Source: Deltaproteobacteria bacterium (GTDB lineage: Bacteria > Myxococcota_A > Polyangia > JAAYKL01). From it: 43,354 nt of DNA. The notes under the pieces were generated by a model. It searched no databases and was not told the origin of the DNA. It saw only the letters and a list, made by a program, of their open reading frames with translations. Of this stretch, positions 1-8,971 are shown one piece after another (position 1 is the first letter of the stretch; every line of letters begins with the position of its first letter). The DNA lies in NCBI GenBank assembly GCA_030595125.1, contig JAUVDV010000047.1, positions 1 through 43,354 of the forward strand, read 5' to 3'. Both the position numbers and the translations under genes were made by a program.

Positions 1-45
1 CTGCGGGGGGAGGAGATCGGCGCTGATCGCCGTTCCCTTTTTCTT

Positions 46-70
46 CCCCCTCCCTGCGGTGGGGAGGGGG
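46..70 (-). terminator. GC-rich hairpin downstream of the UDP-sugar dehydrogenase
   Basis: Arms CCCCCTCCC (46-54) and GGGAGGGGG (62-70) pair perfectly around a 7-nt loop, about 25 nt past the stop of the minus-strand dehydrogenase gene. No U-tract follows on the minus strand (the next bases are A-rich), so it is not a canonical intrinsic terminator. It could instead be an mRNA 3'-end stabiliser or a dispersed intergenic repeat. The rest of 1-95 shows no gene. Confidence 0.35.
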
Positions 71-95
71 ACTGAGGGGGTGGGGTCGGCCGGGG

Positions 96-1580
96 TCAAA
101 GTTTCACAATGTGGTTCGCGGATATGCCGCGCGATCCAAAGGCGTTGCGGCAATCGAGGATCAGCGGGGTGTCGCTCGCCAGCTTCTTGTAGTCGAAGGC
201 GGTGTGGTCGGTGACGAGGACCGCCGCGTCGAAGGTCTTCAGCTGCCCTTCGTCCACGGGTGAGGACTCCACCGTCTTTTCCAGCATGGAGATGAAACTC
301 GAAGCGTGAGGATCGTTGAACTCCACCCAGGCGCCCTTTTCGCGAAGCAACCGATATACCTCGAGCCCCGGGGATTCCCGCAGGTCGTTCACGTCCTTCT
401 TGTACGCCATGCCGAGGATCATTATCCGCGATCCCTTGAGCGAGCGTTCCCTATCGTTGAGCAGATCCCCGAGCTTGGAGATGACGAACCTGGGCATGTT
501 GCCGTTGAGATCGGTGGCGAGCTCGATGAACCGGTTGTAGAAGTCCACCGCCTTGGCCTTCCACGACATGTACATGGGGTCCAGGGGAATGCAGTGCCCG
601 CCGATGCCCGGCCCCGGGTAGAACGGCATGAACCCGAACGGCTTGGTGGCCGCCGCGTCGACGACATTCCAGATGTCGATGTCCAGCCGGTTGCACATGA
701 GCAGGAACTCGTTGACCAGGCCGATGTTGACCGCGCGGAAGGTGTTCTCCAGTAGCTTGACGGTCTCCGCTTCCGTGGCCGATCCGACCGTGTGCACCCT
801 GTCCACGATAGCCGAGTAAAAGACCCGGGCCACCTCGGTGCAGGCCGGCGTAACCCCGCCGAGCACCTTGGGGGTGTTCTTGGTGCCCCACTTCTCGTTT
901 CCCGGATCCACGCGCTCGGGGGAGAACGCGACGAAGATGTTCTGCCCGACGACAAGGCCCGGCAACTGCGCGATGCGCGCCGCAATCAGCTCATCGGTGG
1001 TGCCCGGGTAGGTGGTCGACTCCAGCACCACGAGCACGCCCTCTCTCAGATGGGGAAGGAGCGCTGAGACCGCAGAGGAGATGTACGAGATGTCCGGCTC
1101 CTTGGTCTTGGTGAGGGGCGTGGGTACGGCGATGGATATGCAATCGGTCTTTGCGAGTTGTGCGTAGTCGGTGACGGCGCGGATCTTGCCGCTGTCGACC
1201 AGGGGCTTCAATCGCTCGGAGGAGACATCCCCGACGTGAGACTCCCCGCTGTTCACCGAGGCCACCGTCTGTTCGCTGATGTCGACGCCGATAACCGAAA
1301 ATCCGGCGCTCGCGGCCTCCACGGCCAGGGGCAACCCCACGTAGCCGAGGCCCACCACGCCGACCACCGCGTCCTTGATGTTGATCTTGCCGATCAGCTC
1401 TTCTTTCATATTTGCTCCGGATTCATAGGGTGAGCCCTGGTAGCTCACCTGCGTGTAGTTGGTGGATGAGTAGCTCGCGTCCCTGTATTCGGTCTGTCCG
1501 AACTCGGAAGGCGCGTAGCCGCTTCGCACGTACGGCTCGTTCTTTTTATTGCTCTCGCTCAGAGGTTCTCCCGGTACCAC
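96..1580 (-). CDS. UDP-N-acetyl-hexosamine 6-dehydrogenase (WecC/WbpO/TviB-type nucleotide sugar dehydrogenase) with tyrosine-periodic N-terminal tail
   Basis: This cytosolic NAD-dependent enzyme should oxidise C6 of a UDP-HexNAc to the uronic acid, supplying a precursor for surface polysaccharide. Visible are the Rossmann motif GLGYVG (residues 77-82 of the long form) and the catalytic Cys330 in GGHCIPLDP, followed by the usual C-terminal UDP-binding domain (MILGMAYKKDVNDLRESPG). The family normally begins just before the Rossmann strand, and an ATG with a GGAG Shine-Dalgarno sits exactly there (1409). The reading frame is nonetheless open upstream to a GTG at 1580, inside the end of the epimerase gene. 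The extra 57 residues carry an aromatic residue every fifth position, which argues that they are translated. The upstream start is uncertain (GTG 1580 or an atypical codon nearby). The exact sugar substrate cannot be told from sequence alone. Confidence 0.9.
   Translation of the reverse strand: MVPGEPLSESNKKNEPYVRSGYAPSEFGQTEYRDASYSSTNYTQVSYQGSPYESGANMKEELIGKINIKDAVVGVVGLGYVGLPLAVEAASAGFSVIGVDISEQTVASVNSGESHVGDVSSERLKPLVDSGKIRAVTDYAQLAKTDCISIAVPTPLTKTKEPDISYISSAVSALLPHLREGVLVVLESTTYPGTTDELIAARIAQLPGLVVGQNIFVAFSPERVDPGNEKWGTKNTPKVLGGVTPACTEVARVFYSAIVDRVHTVGSATEAETVKLLENTFRAVNIGLVNEFLLMCNRLDIDIWNVVDAAATKPFGFMPFYPGPGIGGHCIPLDPMYMSWKAKAVDFYNRFIELATDLNGNMPRFVISKLGDLLNDRERSLKGSRIMILGMAYKKDVNDLRESPGLEVYRLLREKGAWVEFNDPHASSFISMLEKTVESSPVDEGQLKTFDAAVLVTDHTAFDYKKLASDTPLILDCRNAFGSRGISANHIVKL
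1425..1532 (-). repeat. Period-5 aromatic tract in the N-terminal tail of the dehydrogenase
   Basis: In the long form of the dehydrogenase, residues 17, 22, 27, 32, 37, 42, 47 and 52 are Tyr (Phe at 27), exactly five residues apart. The four residues between are small or polar and vary. At DNA level only the TAC/TAT/TTC codons recur at 15-nt steps while the intervening bases differ, so this is a protein-level pattern and not a recent DNA tandem duplication. It lies upstream of the ATG at 1409 that would start a conventional enzyme. Confidence 0.7.
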
Positions 1581-2497
1581 TCGATGGACTTCTCGAGGCC
1601 GGTCATGACGTCAAACTTTGGGGAAAAACCCAGGATTCGCCGGGCCTTCTCGATGTCGGCCAGGCTGTGGAGCACGTCGCCCTGTCGCACAGGCCCGTGC
1701 GTAGGCGCAAGATCCACGCCCAGAAGCTCGAGAATACGGTTGCAAAGGGCGTTGATCGTCACGCTCTTGCCGGTTCCGATGTTGAACACCTGGCCGTCGG
1801 CCTCGGGCCCCGCCTCGCACGCTTTGAGGTTGGCCTCGATGACGTCCTCGATGTAGACGAAGTCCCGTGTCTGCTCCCCGTCTCCAAAGATTACCGGTTG
1901 CTCGTTGCGCAGGGCCTTGTGCACGAACACCGGAATGGCGGCGGCGTAGGCGCTTTGCGGATCTTGCCGCTTGCCGAATACGTTGAAGTAGCGCAGGCCA
2001 ACCGTGGGCAGGCCGTAAATCCTGGAGAACAGGGCCGCGTATATCTCGTCCATGAGCTTGGTGGCCGCGTAAGGGGAGAGGGATTGTGCAGGCTGATTCT
2101 CGCGGCAGGGCATGATCTCGGTGTCCCCGTAAGCGGCCGAGGTCACGGCGGCGACCACCTTTTTCACCCCCGCGTCCCTCGCGGCGACCAGCACATTGAG
2201 GGTGCCAGTCACATTATGATCGTGGGCCAGGACCGGATCGTCCACGGACCACGGCACGGAGGCCAGGGCGGCGTGATGCAGGACGAAATCAACTCCATCG
2301 CACAGTTTACGCATGAGCGGCAGGTCCCGGATATCCCCCTCGTGGAACTCCATTCGATCCTGGAAGGCCGCGATATTCTCTCGTTTTCCCGTGAGGAAGT
2401 TGTCGACGCCCACCACCCGGTGGCCCCCGGCAAGGATCTCCTCAGCCAGATTGGAGCCGATGAACCCGGCGACACCGGTGACGAGATATCCGGTCAT
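1559..2497 (-). CDS. NAD-dependent UDP-sugar 4-epimerase (extended SDR, WbpP/GalE-like)
   Basis: This extended short-chain dehydrogenase of 312 aa should act on a UDP-hexose or UDP-HexNAc at C4. The N-terminal TGVAGFIGSN (GxxGxxG, residues 7-16) binds NAD, and the catalytic Tyr and Lys are seen in SPYAATK near residues 145-151. The usual Ser-Ser-x-Tyr-Gly motif reads TSAAYGD. The ATG at 2497 is preceded by AAAGG at suitable distance. The gene ends inside the first codons of the dehydrogenase gene, so the two are probably co-translated. An epimerase plus a 6-dehydrogenase is the WbpP-WbpO/TviC-TviB pairing that makes UDP-GalNAcA-type precursors. No glycosyltransferase lies in the window to confirm the polymer. 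GalE or UDP-glucuronate epimerase remain alternatives. Confidence 0.88.
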   Translation of the reverse strand: MTGYLVTGVAGFIGSNLAEEILAGGHRVVGVDNFLTGKRENIAAFQDRMEFHEGDIRDLPLMRKLCDGVDFVLHHAALASVPWSVDDPVLAHDHNVTGTLNVLVAARDAGVKKVVAAVTSAAYGDTEIMPCRENQPAQSLSPYAATKLMDEIYAALFSRIYGLPTVGLRYFNVFGKRQDPQSAYAAAIPVFVHKALRNEQPVIFGDGEQTRDFVYIEDVIEANLKACEAGPEADGQVFNIGTGKSVTINALCNRILELLGVDLAPTHGPVRQGDVLHSLADIEKARRILGFSPKFDVMTGLEKSIEWYRENL

Positions 2498-2607
2498 GAA
2501 TCAGCCTTTCTTGAAAGATTTTTCAAAGCCGGCCTTCGTGCCGCGCCCTGATGAGGGTGCGGTCAGGATGACCTACGTTTCCGTGAACCCCATTGGAGCT
2601 ACCGGCC

Positions 2608-2661
2608 AAGCCCACAGGGCTTGCGCGAAGCGCATCGTGGCCGCGGGTTTTATACCCGCGG
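2608..2661. repeat. REP-like cluster of short palindromes in a 384-nt intergenic gap
   Basis: Three hairpins follow one another: AAGCCC/GGGCTT (2608-2622), GCGC/GCGC (2623-2633) and CCGCGGG/CCCGCGG (2641-2661). The last is embedded in ATCGTGGCCGCGGG, which resembles the palindrome at 26408-26427 read on the other strand. This looks like a dispersed extragenic palindromic repeat. The remainder of 2498-2881 contains no convincing gene. The promoter of the epimerase gene must lie here, but no clear -35/-10 pair was identified. Confidence 0.5.
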
Positions 2662-2881
2662 GACGTAAGCCGAAAGATGCCTTAATTGGCCAAGCATTTT
2701 GATAGGCTTCGCCCCCTTCGGTTACACAATCAACCGATGTTCTGCCCGCATCCCGTGGACCGGGCGCACGTACCAACTTGAAAACATGCATTTTTAGTAC
2801 GTTATAGGGGACGGCTATATTTGGTAGCACATGGCCGAACGCCGGGAAACCAAAAAAGACCGTACACCAAAGGACTTAGTA

Positions 2882-5020
2882 TCATTTTGGAGGCCTGGCG
2901 TTCATCCTGATTGATCCTTCGTCAAAATGAAAGGCGTGAATCTGCGCTTTCAGGTGGTCTATCTCCCCTTCCTCGAACCCGAAGCCGCCGAAACGGACTT
3001 CGTGGTAACGCCTGGTTATCAGAGCCGGCGCCTCGCCGATATCGACGCCGAGCGCAACCAGGGATGAGAGATATTCGTTCGGTGTTTGATTTATTTTCCG
3101 ATCGAGCCCCAGTCGCGTCATCCGTTTTTGGAACTCCAGGTAGAGGGAGGTCGCCGCCGCCTCAGACCGGGTCATCACCCTTCGCTCCGATCCCCCGCGA
3201 CGCCGGTTCCACCGGAACCTGGAAAGCAGCCGAAACCCCAGCATCGCGAGAACCAGGACGGCGAAGATCAGTCCGACCGACTTCCACGAGATGTATTCGA
3301 ACGGGCTCGACGAGTTCCCCGAACCTTTCCACATGGCGGCGAGTGTTTTTGCCATCGCGACCTGGGTGGACGCGTCGTAGCCGATTACGTGCCTGTGCCA
3401 GCGCATTCCGATGGCGTCGATCACCATGGCGAGGGTGGACGGGGGGGCGCGTAAAATCCCGTCATCGGAGGCAGGTGTCGCATCCAGAGTGGTCCACACG
3501 CCGTCGATGTAGGCCTCGGTCCACGCGTGGGCCGATTTTGTTCTCACGGCGTAGAATCCGCCGATGGGGTTGTAGTCGGCGCTGGAAAACCCGGTGATCA
3601 TTCGGGATGGAATGCCGATGGTGCGGAGCATCAGCGTGGCGGAGGTGGCGAAGTGCTCGCAGGTGCCCGAACCCCTTGAAAAAAGGAACCTGTCGAGGGG
3701 CGTGTCACCCTTGGCGAGCGCATCTCCAAACTCGGAGACTGCGGAGTAGCGATACTTTTGCTTGAGGCCGGCTACCAGCTTTCGCGCCCGGACGGCATCG
3801 CTCCCCTGCCCCGCGAGATCGCGAGCCAGATCCGCCATGGGCTCTGTTCCCGGGGGTGTGGCCAGGTAGGCGGGGTCGTCGGATGACGTGCCCGGGAGCT
3901 TTGCGTCGGTGATGAAGACGCGGTACCGGATACCCACCCTTGAGGGATCCTCGTACCGGATCACTCCCGTGCGGCTGATCGAAAGCTTTCGCCTTTTCAG
4001 GAGTCCCACGGAGGCGATGGGTTCGGTCTCGATGAGACCCGTGCCGCCCGGCACGAACAGGAAGGGCGGGTTCATGGACTCGAGCATCATCGAATACCCC
4101 GGCGAGCCGGCGGGCACCGGGCGGTTGTCCAGGGAGTAGTGCTTTCCGCGAGCGGCCATGGGTTTCCAGAAGCGCTGCGGTGAGCGTTTCCATGTATCGT
4201 TCTCGTATACGTCGAACACGGCGCCCCGAAGCCTGAGGAACAGGCGATCCGGCCGGTCCGCGTCGGCATCGAGCGGCTCGAACCTGAGGACCACGATTTC
4301 TTCGCTGCGGGTGCGGTCCAGATCTCCGATCTTCACCTCGCTGGTAAACCCCGCCATGCTGTTCGTCGGGGAGAGCCTCCCGAAGAACCCCAGGCCGAAT
4401 CGGGGAAATCCTATGAAGAGGGCGATGGTGACCAGCAGAACGGGAATGCTGAGCAACCCCGTGCCGATGATGAACTTCCCGGATACCACCCGCCGCGAGG
4501 CGAGGAGTCTCCGCAGAGCGACGCGTCCCTCCACGGTGTCCTCGTGCCGAAACCGGTGCTCCATCTCGTTTCGCAGGTGGGCCAGCGAGAGGACGCTCGG
4601 ACACAGAACGACAAAGGCCAGGAACCCGACCGCGTAGGACACATCGAAGGTCGCGATGGTCGCGCCGATCACCTGCAGGAACGACAGGACGGCTATCTGC
4701 TGGTAGTCGGAAAAGCGGTTTCTGCCGCACATCTTGAGGCCCAGGAGGATCAGGGCGTACTCCAGCGCCGCCCTCGCAACGGGAGCGCCGCCGACCACCC
4801 GGACGACCTGGACCAGGAGCGTCGCGAGCATCAACGCCGCGAGCACCCGCCGATACCGGACGGTCGCGACAAGGGGCGGCTCCAGAAACCAGCTCGCCAC
4901 GAGCAGGACACCGAACCCCACCGCAACCGGGAGCCCCACCTCGCCCGACAGGATCATGGGGGTCGATGCGGCCAGAGCCATGAGGAACGTCAACAGCTTC
5001 TGTGTGGCCGCGAACCTCAT
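2882..5020 (-). CDS. TgpA-like membrane protein: DUF3488 plus periplasmic transglutaminase-like domain
   Basis: The 712-aa protein has an N-terminal bundle of hydrophobic helices (about residues 1-220, with one more near 570-590), a large extracytoplasmic region and a cytoplasmic DUF4129-like C-terminus. The transglutaminase-like core shows the catalytic triad: Cys454 in SGTCEHFAT, His498 in KSAHAWTEAY and Asp513 in TTLDATP. By family knowledge (TgpA), this domain faces the periplasm and acts as a peptidase or transamidase, probably on envelope proteins. It is the last gene of the MoxR-DUF58-transglutaminase set, and its ATG overlaps the DUF58 stop as ATGA (5017-5020). The substrate is unknown. 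Confidence 0.9.
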   Translation of the reverse strand: MRFAATQKLLTFLMALAASTPMILSGEVGLPVAVGFGVLLVASWFLEPPLVATVRYRRVLAALMLATLLVQVVRVVGGAPVARAALEYALILLGLKMCGRNRFSDYQQIAVLSFLQVIGATIATFDVSYAVGFLAFVVLCPSVLSLAHLRNEMEHRFRHEDTVEGRVALRRLLASRRVVSGKFIIGTGLLSIPVLLVTIALFIGFPRFGLGFFGRLSPTNSMAGFTSEVKIGDLDRTRSEEIVVLRFEPLDADADRPDRLFLRLRGAVFDVYENDTWKRSPQRFWKPMAARGKHYSLDNRPVPAGSPGYSMMLESMNPPFLFVPGGTGLIETEPIASVGLLKRRKLSISRTGVIRYEDPSRVGIRYRVFITDAKLPGTSSDDPAYLATPPGTEPMADLARDLAGQGSDAVRARKLVAGLKQKYRYSAVSEFGDALAKGDTPLDRFLFSRGSGTCEHFATSATLMLRTIGIPSRMITGFSSADYNPIGGFYAVRTKSAHAWTEAYIDGVWTTLDATPASDDGILRAPPSTLAMVIDAIGMRWHRHVIGYDASTQVAMAKTLAAMWKGSGNSSSPFEYISWKSVGLIFAVLVLAMLGFRLLSRFRWNRRRGGSERRVMTRSEAAATSLYLEFQKRMTRLGLDRKINQTPNEYLSSLVALGVDIGEAPALITRRYHEVRFGGFGFEEGEIDHLKAQIHAFHFDEGSIRMNARPPK

Positions 5021-6066
5021 GCGACCGCTTCTGGCCGTCGACCGATGACGATGGCCTCCGCGCTTCGACCCACGGGGGCGGGCCCCCGCGCGATCCGTTT
5101 TGGATCGAGAAGAGCCAGGTGCTCCAGTAACCTGACGGCTCCGACGCCGCCGCCTGTCTCCAGGCCGACCGATCCCGAGGTTACCAGTCTGATGTTCAGG
5201 CCGCGCGCCGTCATCCGGCGGATCAGGGTGGCGGCCACGCTGATATCGTGCTCCACGTTTTCGAGGGCAACGTCGGTCCCGTCGACGGGTGACGCATCAA
5301 GGACAATCTCCACAAATCCCTCGGCATCGCGCTCGGTCTCCCTCACCACGGGGCGCCCGAGCCGGGCCGTCGACCTCCAGTCCACTCGGCGCGAATCGTC
5401 GCCCGGGACCATCTCTCGCAGTTCCAGGAAATCCTGGCCCGATCCGCACACCCCGGATTGCAGGGCGCCCTCGTTCGTCATGGACGTGCGCGGGGGCGCG
5501 TCAACGGGGACGCTCGCCGGCAATACGATCACTTCGTCTTTCAGATCGATGAACCGGGTCTTTTCGAAGAGGCCGAAGGGAAAGCGCGTGGAGACGATAG
5601 TCCCGTCGAAATGCGAGAGGCCCCGAATAGGCAACTCACCCCGGTAGGCGATCGATCTCTCCGATCCCGGCCCGATCTTGAGAAAGAAACATCGCCTGCG
5701 AAAGGGGCGCCCGTCTATCTCGTCGCGCAGCTCCACGCTGAAGGACGCGGCCCAGCGCTTGTCGTTTTTCAGGGCGAGCTGTGCGGGGAAGATGGTATTG
5801 GCCTCCACCCTTCTGGGTACACGCCTGGTTATCGTGACGTTCCGCAGGGTGATCTCCGAGAGGATGCCGCTGACGATGATCATCCCGAGCATCATGCCCA
5901 GGACGAGGAACAGGAGGTTGTTTCCGGTGTTCACCGCGGCAAAGCCGACTCCCAGGGAGATGAGGACGAAGACCTTGCCGTCCCGCGTGAAGGTCAGGCC
6001 TCGCGGCATGAGCCTTCGCCTCGGTTTTATCCGTGGCTGCGGGTGCTCGGGCCGCGCGTTTTTCAA
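5017..6066 (-). CDS. DUF58 domain protein of the MoxR-associated set
   Basis: This 349-aa protein has a basic N-terminus, two hydrophobic segments (about 32-47 and 50-69), a beta-rich middle and a C-terminal von Willebrand A-like DUF58 domain. The hallmark DFLELREMVPGDDSRRVDWR lies near residues 208-232. DUF58 proteins are typically partners of MoxR ATPases and may present clients to them at the membrane. Translation starts at a TTG that overlaps the MoxR stop (TTGA, 6063-6066). It ends overlapping the transglutaminase start, so the three are translationally coupled. Confidence 0.9.
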   Translation of the reverse strand: MKNARPEHPQPRIKPRRRLMPRGLTFTRDGKVFVLISLGVGFAAVNTGNNLLFLVLGMMLGMIIVSGILSEITLRNVTITRRVPRRVEANTIFPAQLALKNDKRWAASFSVELRDEIDGRPFRRRCFFLKIGPGSERSIAYRGELPIRGLSHFDGTIVSTRFPFGLFEKTRFIDLKDEVIVLPASVPVDAPPRTSMTNEGALQSGVCGSGQDFLELREMVPGDDSRRVDWRSTARLGRPVVRETERDAEGFVEIVLDASPVDGTDVALENVEHDISVAATLIRRMTARGLNIRLVTSGSVGLETGGGVGAVRLLEHLALLDPKRIARGPAPVGRSAEAIVIGRRPEAVA

Positions 6067-7007
6067 AGGGGGATCTCCAGGGAGTCGACGATCTCCGCGA
6101 TTGCCCGCGCCGCCGTTTCCCTGTCCTGCACACTGTCACCGCTGGCCCCCGCAGGGATCACCCGGTGGGTCAGCACCGACGTGGCCAGGCCCTTGATGTC
6201 GTCGATGAGGCAGTAGTCCCGCTCCTTCAAAGTGGCCATCGCTCTGCTTGCCCGGTGGAGGTCCATTCCACCCCGGGGGCCGACGCCCATGGCGAGCAAA
6301 TCCGTTGTGCGGGTTCGGGCCACGAGCTCCATGAGGTAGTCGAGCACGGTGTCGTCCATCTTCACCCGATCCACCTGGGCGACCAGGTCGGGCATGGTCT
6401 GCGCCGAAATGACCGGCTCCACGAGATCGACCGGATCGTCGAGGGTCTGCCGGCTCACCACGAGGCGCTCTGCATCCCGGTCCGGGTATCCCATGTTTAT
6501 CCTCATCATGAATCGATCAAGCTGGGATTCCGGAAGCGGGTACGTCCCGTGCTGCTCCTGCAGATTTTGTGTCGCCACGACCATGAAGGGATCCGGGAGC
6601 GGCAACGGACGGCCGTCCACGGACACCTGCCGCTCGCTCATGGCTTCGAGCAATGCGGACTGGGTCTTGGGGGGCGCCCGGTTGATCTCGTCGGACAGAA
6701 CCACGTTTCCAAAAACAGGCCCGGGCTTGAACACGAACTCGCTGCTGGAAGGATTCCATACAGAGACCCCGGTAATATCTGCGGGCATGAGATCGGAGGT
6801 GAACTGGACCCTGCGGAATTCGCCGCCGGACGCCTTTGCCAGCGCTCTTGCGAGGGTGGTCTTGCCAACGCCGGGCACATCCTCGATGAGCAGGTGACCA
6901 CCGGCGATAAAGGAGCACGCGGCCAGCTCTACCGCCTCTTTCCTGCCCAGGACGGCCCGCCCGATCATCTGTACGAGCTTGCCTGGAATACCTTCAACCG
7001 TCGTCAT
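6063..7007 (-). CDS. MoxR-family AAA+ ATPase
   Basis: The 314-aa cytoplasmic AAA+ ATPase has Walker A DVPGVGKTT at residues 43-51, Walker B VVLSDEINRAPP with Asp106-Glu107, a sensor-1 stretch with ATQN and an alpha-helical lid. MoxR ATPases are chaperone-like and work with DUF58/VWA proteins in maturation or remodelling of protein complexes. The ATG at 7007 has a GGAAGGA ribosome site. It sits 32 nt after the kinase gene and overlaps the DUF58 gene, so it belongs to the same transcription unit as both. The client protein is not evident. Confidence 0.95.
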   Translation of the reverse strand: MTTVEGIPGKLVQMIGRAVLGRKEAVELAACSFIAGGHLLIEDVPGVGKTTLARALAKASGGEFRRVQFTSDLMPADITGVSVWNPSSSEFVFKPGPVFGNVVLSDEINRAPPKTQSALLEAMSERQVSVDGRPLPLPDPFMVVATQNLQEQHGTYPLPESQLDRFMMRINMGYPDRDAERLVVSRQTLDDPVDLVEPVISAQTMPDLVAQVDRVKMDDTVLDYLMELVARTRTTDLLAMGVGPRGGMDLHRASRAMATLKERDYCLIDDIKGLATSVLTHRVIPAGASGDSVQDRETAARAIAEIVDSLEIPL

Positions 7008-7039
7008 CTGCGGTTCCTTCCTCTTTTTCCAGGATAATC

Positions 7040-8971
7040 TTACCCCGCGTCACCCGCCTCGTCCAACGGCACCGTGATAGAAATAACCAGCTCGTCGTCC
7101 GGACCCTTGCTCATCACCACGTCACCACCGTGCAGCTTGAGTATTCTCCGGGCGAGGGACAGGCCCAGTCCCATTTCGCCGGACTCGCCGTCGACGTCGG
7201 CGGCCTCGAGAACGTTGAACACCGCCTCGATCCGCTCACGTTGCGCCGGGTCGATGGCTTTTTGCGAGTCAATGATCTCCACCTTCAGTCCCTCGTCTGT
7301 CTTCTTCGATTTGCGCACTCGCGATGCCTTGAAGACCACGGTTCCCACCTCCATGGCATCGACCACCCGGGCGATCAGGCTGAGCAGCGCGCGTCCGATC
7401 CGGTCCTTGTCCACCAGCACCGGGGGAAGGCCGGGTTCGAACTTGGCGACGAAGCCGACGTCCTTGGACGCAACCAGGCGCTGCGCCGACACCTCGCATT
7501 CGATGAGAATCTCCACGGACGGCACCCAGGCGCGTTCCAGATCGAAGTGACCGGCGTCCATCTTTGCCGTGTCCAGGATGTCGCCGATGAGCACGAGCAG
7601 TCGTTCGGATTCCTGGGAGATCTTGTGGATCGTCGATAGCTGGGGCGCGCTCAGGCTTCCGTCCATCCCCTTGAGCAGCAAGTCGGTGAAGCCGATGATG
7701 GAGTTGAGCGGGCTGCGCAGATCGTGACTCATGGTGGCGAATACACGCCCCTTCTTGTCCTTTGTCTTGTGGCCGGTGCTGATCTTCTCTTCCTGGTTAT
7801 GGCATACCTCCAGGTATCTTCGCCGCGCCTCCACGAGACTCAAGTCTATCTGCGAGATCTGCGAGACGGGCGAGGGGATCGGGGGTTTTAGATCCATGTC
7901 CCAAAAAGCATCGACGGCGGCGACGCGCTCCTCGAGGCGCAACCGGATCCAGCTTCCCAGTCTCATGGAGATCAGCGCGCTGCCGAACGCGGCGGCCAGG
8001 ACAAGGGCGACGATGATGTGCCAGAACATGGTTCGGTCTGCGTTGCCGACCAGACGCACTCCGACCACGTCTCTCCCGTCTTTCAACGTGTTCCACACCA
8101 CGGCGGTGCCCAGACGATCTTCCACCATGATTCCACGGGAGCGGCCGATAATAGCCGCCTCTATGGCTGCGGCCTCCTTCTCGTCACCCCCGCCGCGCCA
8201 TCGGCCGTCCTCACCCATTACGAAGGGCGCCGCCTCGTCGAACCGGGTCAGGTTGTCGAAGACCGCGCCCGCTCCCGATCCGCGTGGTATGGGCGCCGCC
8301 TCGACGACACCTTCGATCAGATCGCTGTAACTCGTTATCAGGCCGTGCATCGACTCGGCTCTGACCACCATCCTCGTCACCAGACCCAGACAGATGGCGA
8401 TACCCGTCGCCGACACAACCAGGCCGAGGAACAGAGCGGTACCCGCCGAGCGTTGCTTTCCGAGCTGTATCGAGAACCCTTCTCCCACCAATCCGCCGGC
8501 CATGCGGCGAACCCGGGCCACCGTGCCCCGGTGAACTGCGAGGAGGAACATCGCCTGGGACACGAGGTAGATCGGAGCAAAATTAGCGATGGCGACAAAG
8601 GGTTCCAGACCGAATATCCGGGACCAAATCTCGATCATGGGCAGACCCACGACGACCGCAGTCGCAGCGGTCACCATCACCACCTTGCGGGGAAAATGGA
8701 CGATGGCGTCCCGGTCGCTTTGCGTCATATCAGTCTGCGTTCTGCGAAACCTCATCTTGAGGCGCGACGCGAAGATCTGCACCATCAGGATTTGAATTGC
8801 GGCGGCGGAGAAGGTCCCCGCGAGCACGGCGATGGTCTCGGTGATCCAGTCGCCGAAAGGTCCAACGGCCGCAGCGGGGATCGCCGCAGAGACGAGCATG
8901 ACCGGGGCCAGCAGCTTCATAAGGCTTCCGATCAACCGGGGACCGCGATCACTGTGGACAGACGCAGTCAT
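7040..8971 (-). CDS. Membrane histidine kinase with phospho-accepting His but degenerate ATP-binding domain (HK-A)
   Basis: The 643-aa protein has about six hydrophobic segments (residues 17-36, 45-68, 97-113, 125-146, 178-202, 316-337), then a linker, a HisKA helix pair and an HATPase-like domain. The H-box is canonical: His416 in TMSHDLRSPLN. The ATP-binding domain is eroded. The N-box position that should be Asn is Arg535 (ALLSLIARVVDAM), and the G1 box DxGxG reads DSQKA (568-572), keeping the Asp but losing both Gly. The G2-like GLGLS (601-605) remains. The reading frame is intact, so this is divergence and not pseudogenisation. The ATG at 8971 overlaps the upstream kinase stop as ATGA; frame upstream of it is out-of-frame kinase sequence. 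No response regulator is adjacent. HK-A may be phosphorylated in trans by the upstream kinase. Confidence 0.9.
   Translation of the reverse strand: MTASVHSDRGPRLIGSLMKLLAPVMLVSAAIPAAAVGPFGDWITETIAVLAGTFSAAAIQILMVQIFASRLKMRFRRTQTDMTQSDRDAIVHFPRKVVMVTAATAVVVGLPMIEIWSRIFGLEPFVAIANFAPIYLVSQAMFLLAVHRGTVARVRRMAGGLVGEGFSIQLGKQRSAGTALFLGLVVSATGIAICLGLVTRMVVRAESMHGLITSYSDLIEGVVEAAPIPRGSGAGAVFDNLTRFDEAAPFVMGEDGRWRGGGDEKEAAAIEAAIIGRSRGIMVEDRLGTAVVWNTLKDGRDVVGVRLVGNADRTMFWHIIVALVLAAAFGSALISMRLGSWIRLRLEERVAAVDAFWDMDLKPPIPSPVSQISQIDLSLVEARRRYLEVCHNQEEKISTGHKTKDKKGRVFATMSHDLRSPLNSIIGFTDLLLKGMDGSLSAPQLSTIHKISQESERLLVLIGDILDTAKMDAGHFDLERAWVPSVEILIECEVSAQRLVASKDVGFVAKFEPGLPPVLVDKDRIGRALLSLIARVVDAMEVGTVVFKASRVRKSKKTDEGLKVEIIDSQKAIDPAQRERIEAVFNVLEAADVDGESGEMGLGLSLARRILKLHGGDVVMSKGPDDELVISITVPLDEAGDAG

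Noticed and set aside
1412-2551. 379-aa plus-strand open frame opposite the epimerase gene
   Set aside because: It is fully antisense to two well-supported sugar-nucleotide genes, has no recognisable motif and low-complexity His/Gly/Arg content, as expected of a GC-rich shadow frame.
4544-5647. 367-aa plus-strand open frame opposite the transglutaminase and DUF58 genes
   Set aside because: It is antisense to conserved domains with catalytic residues and its translation is Arg/Gln/His-rich without signatures.
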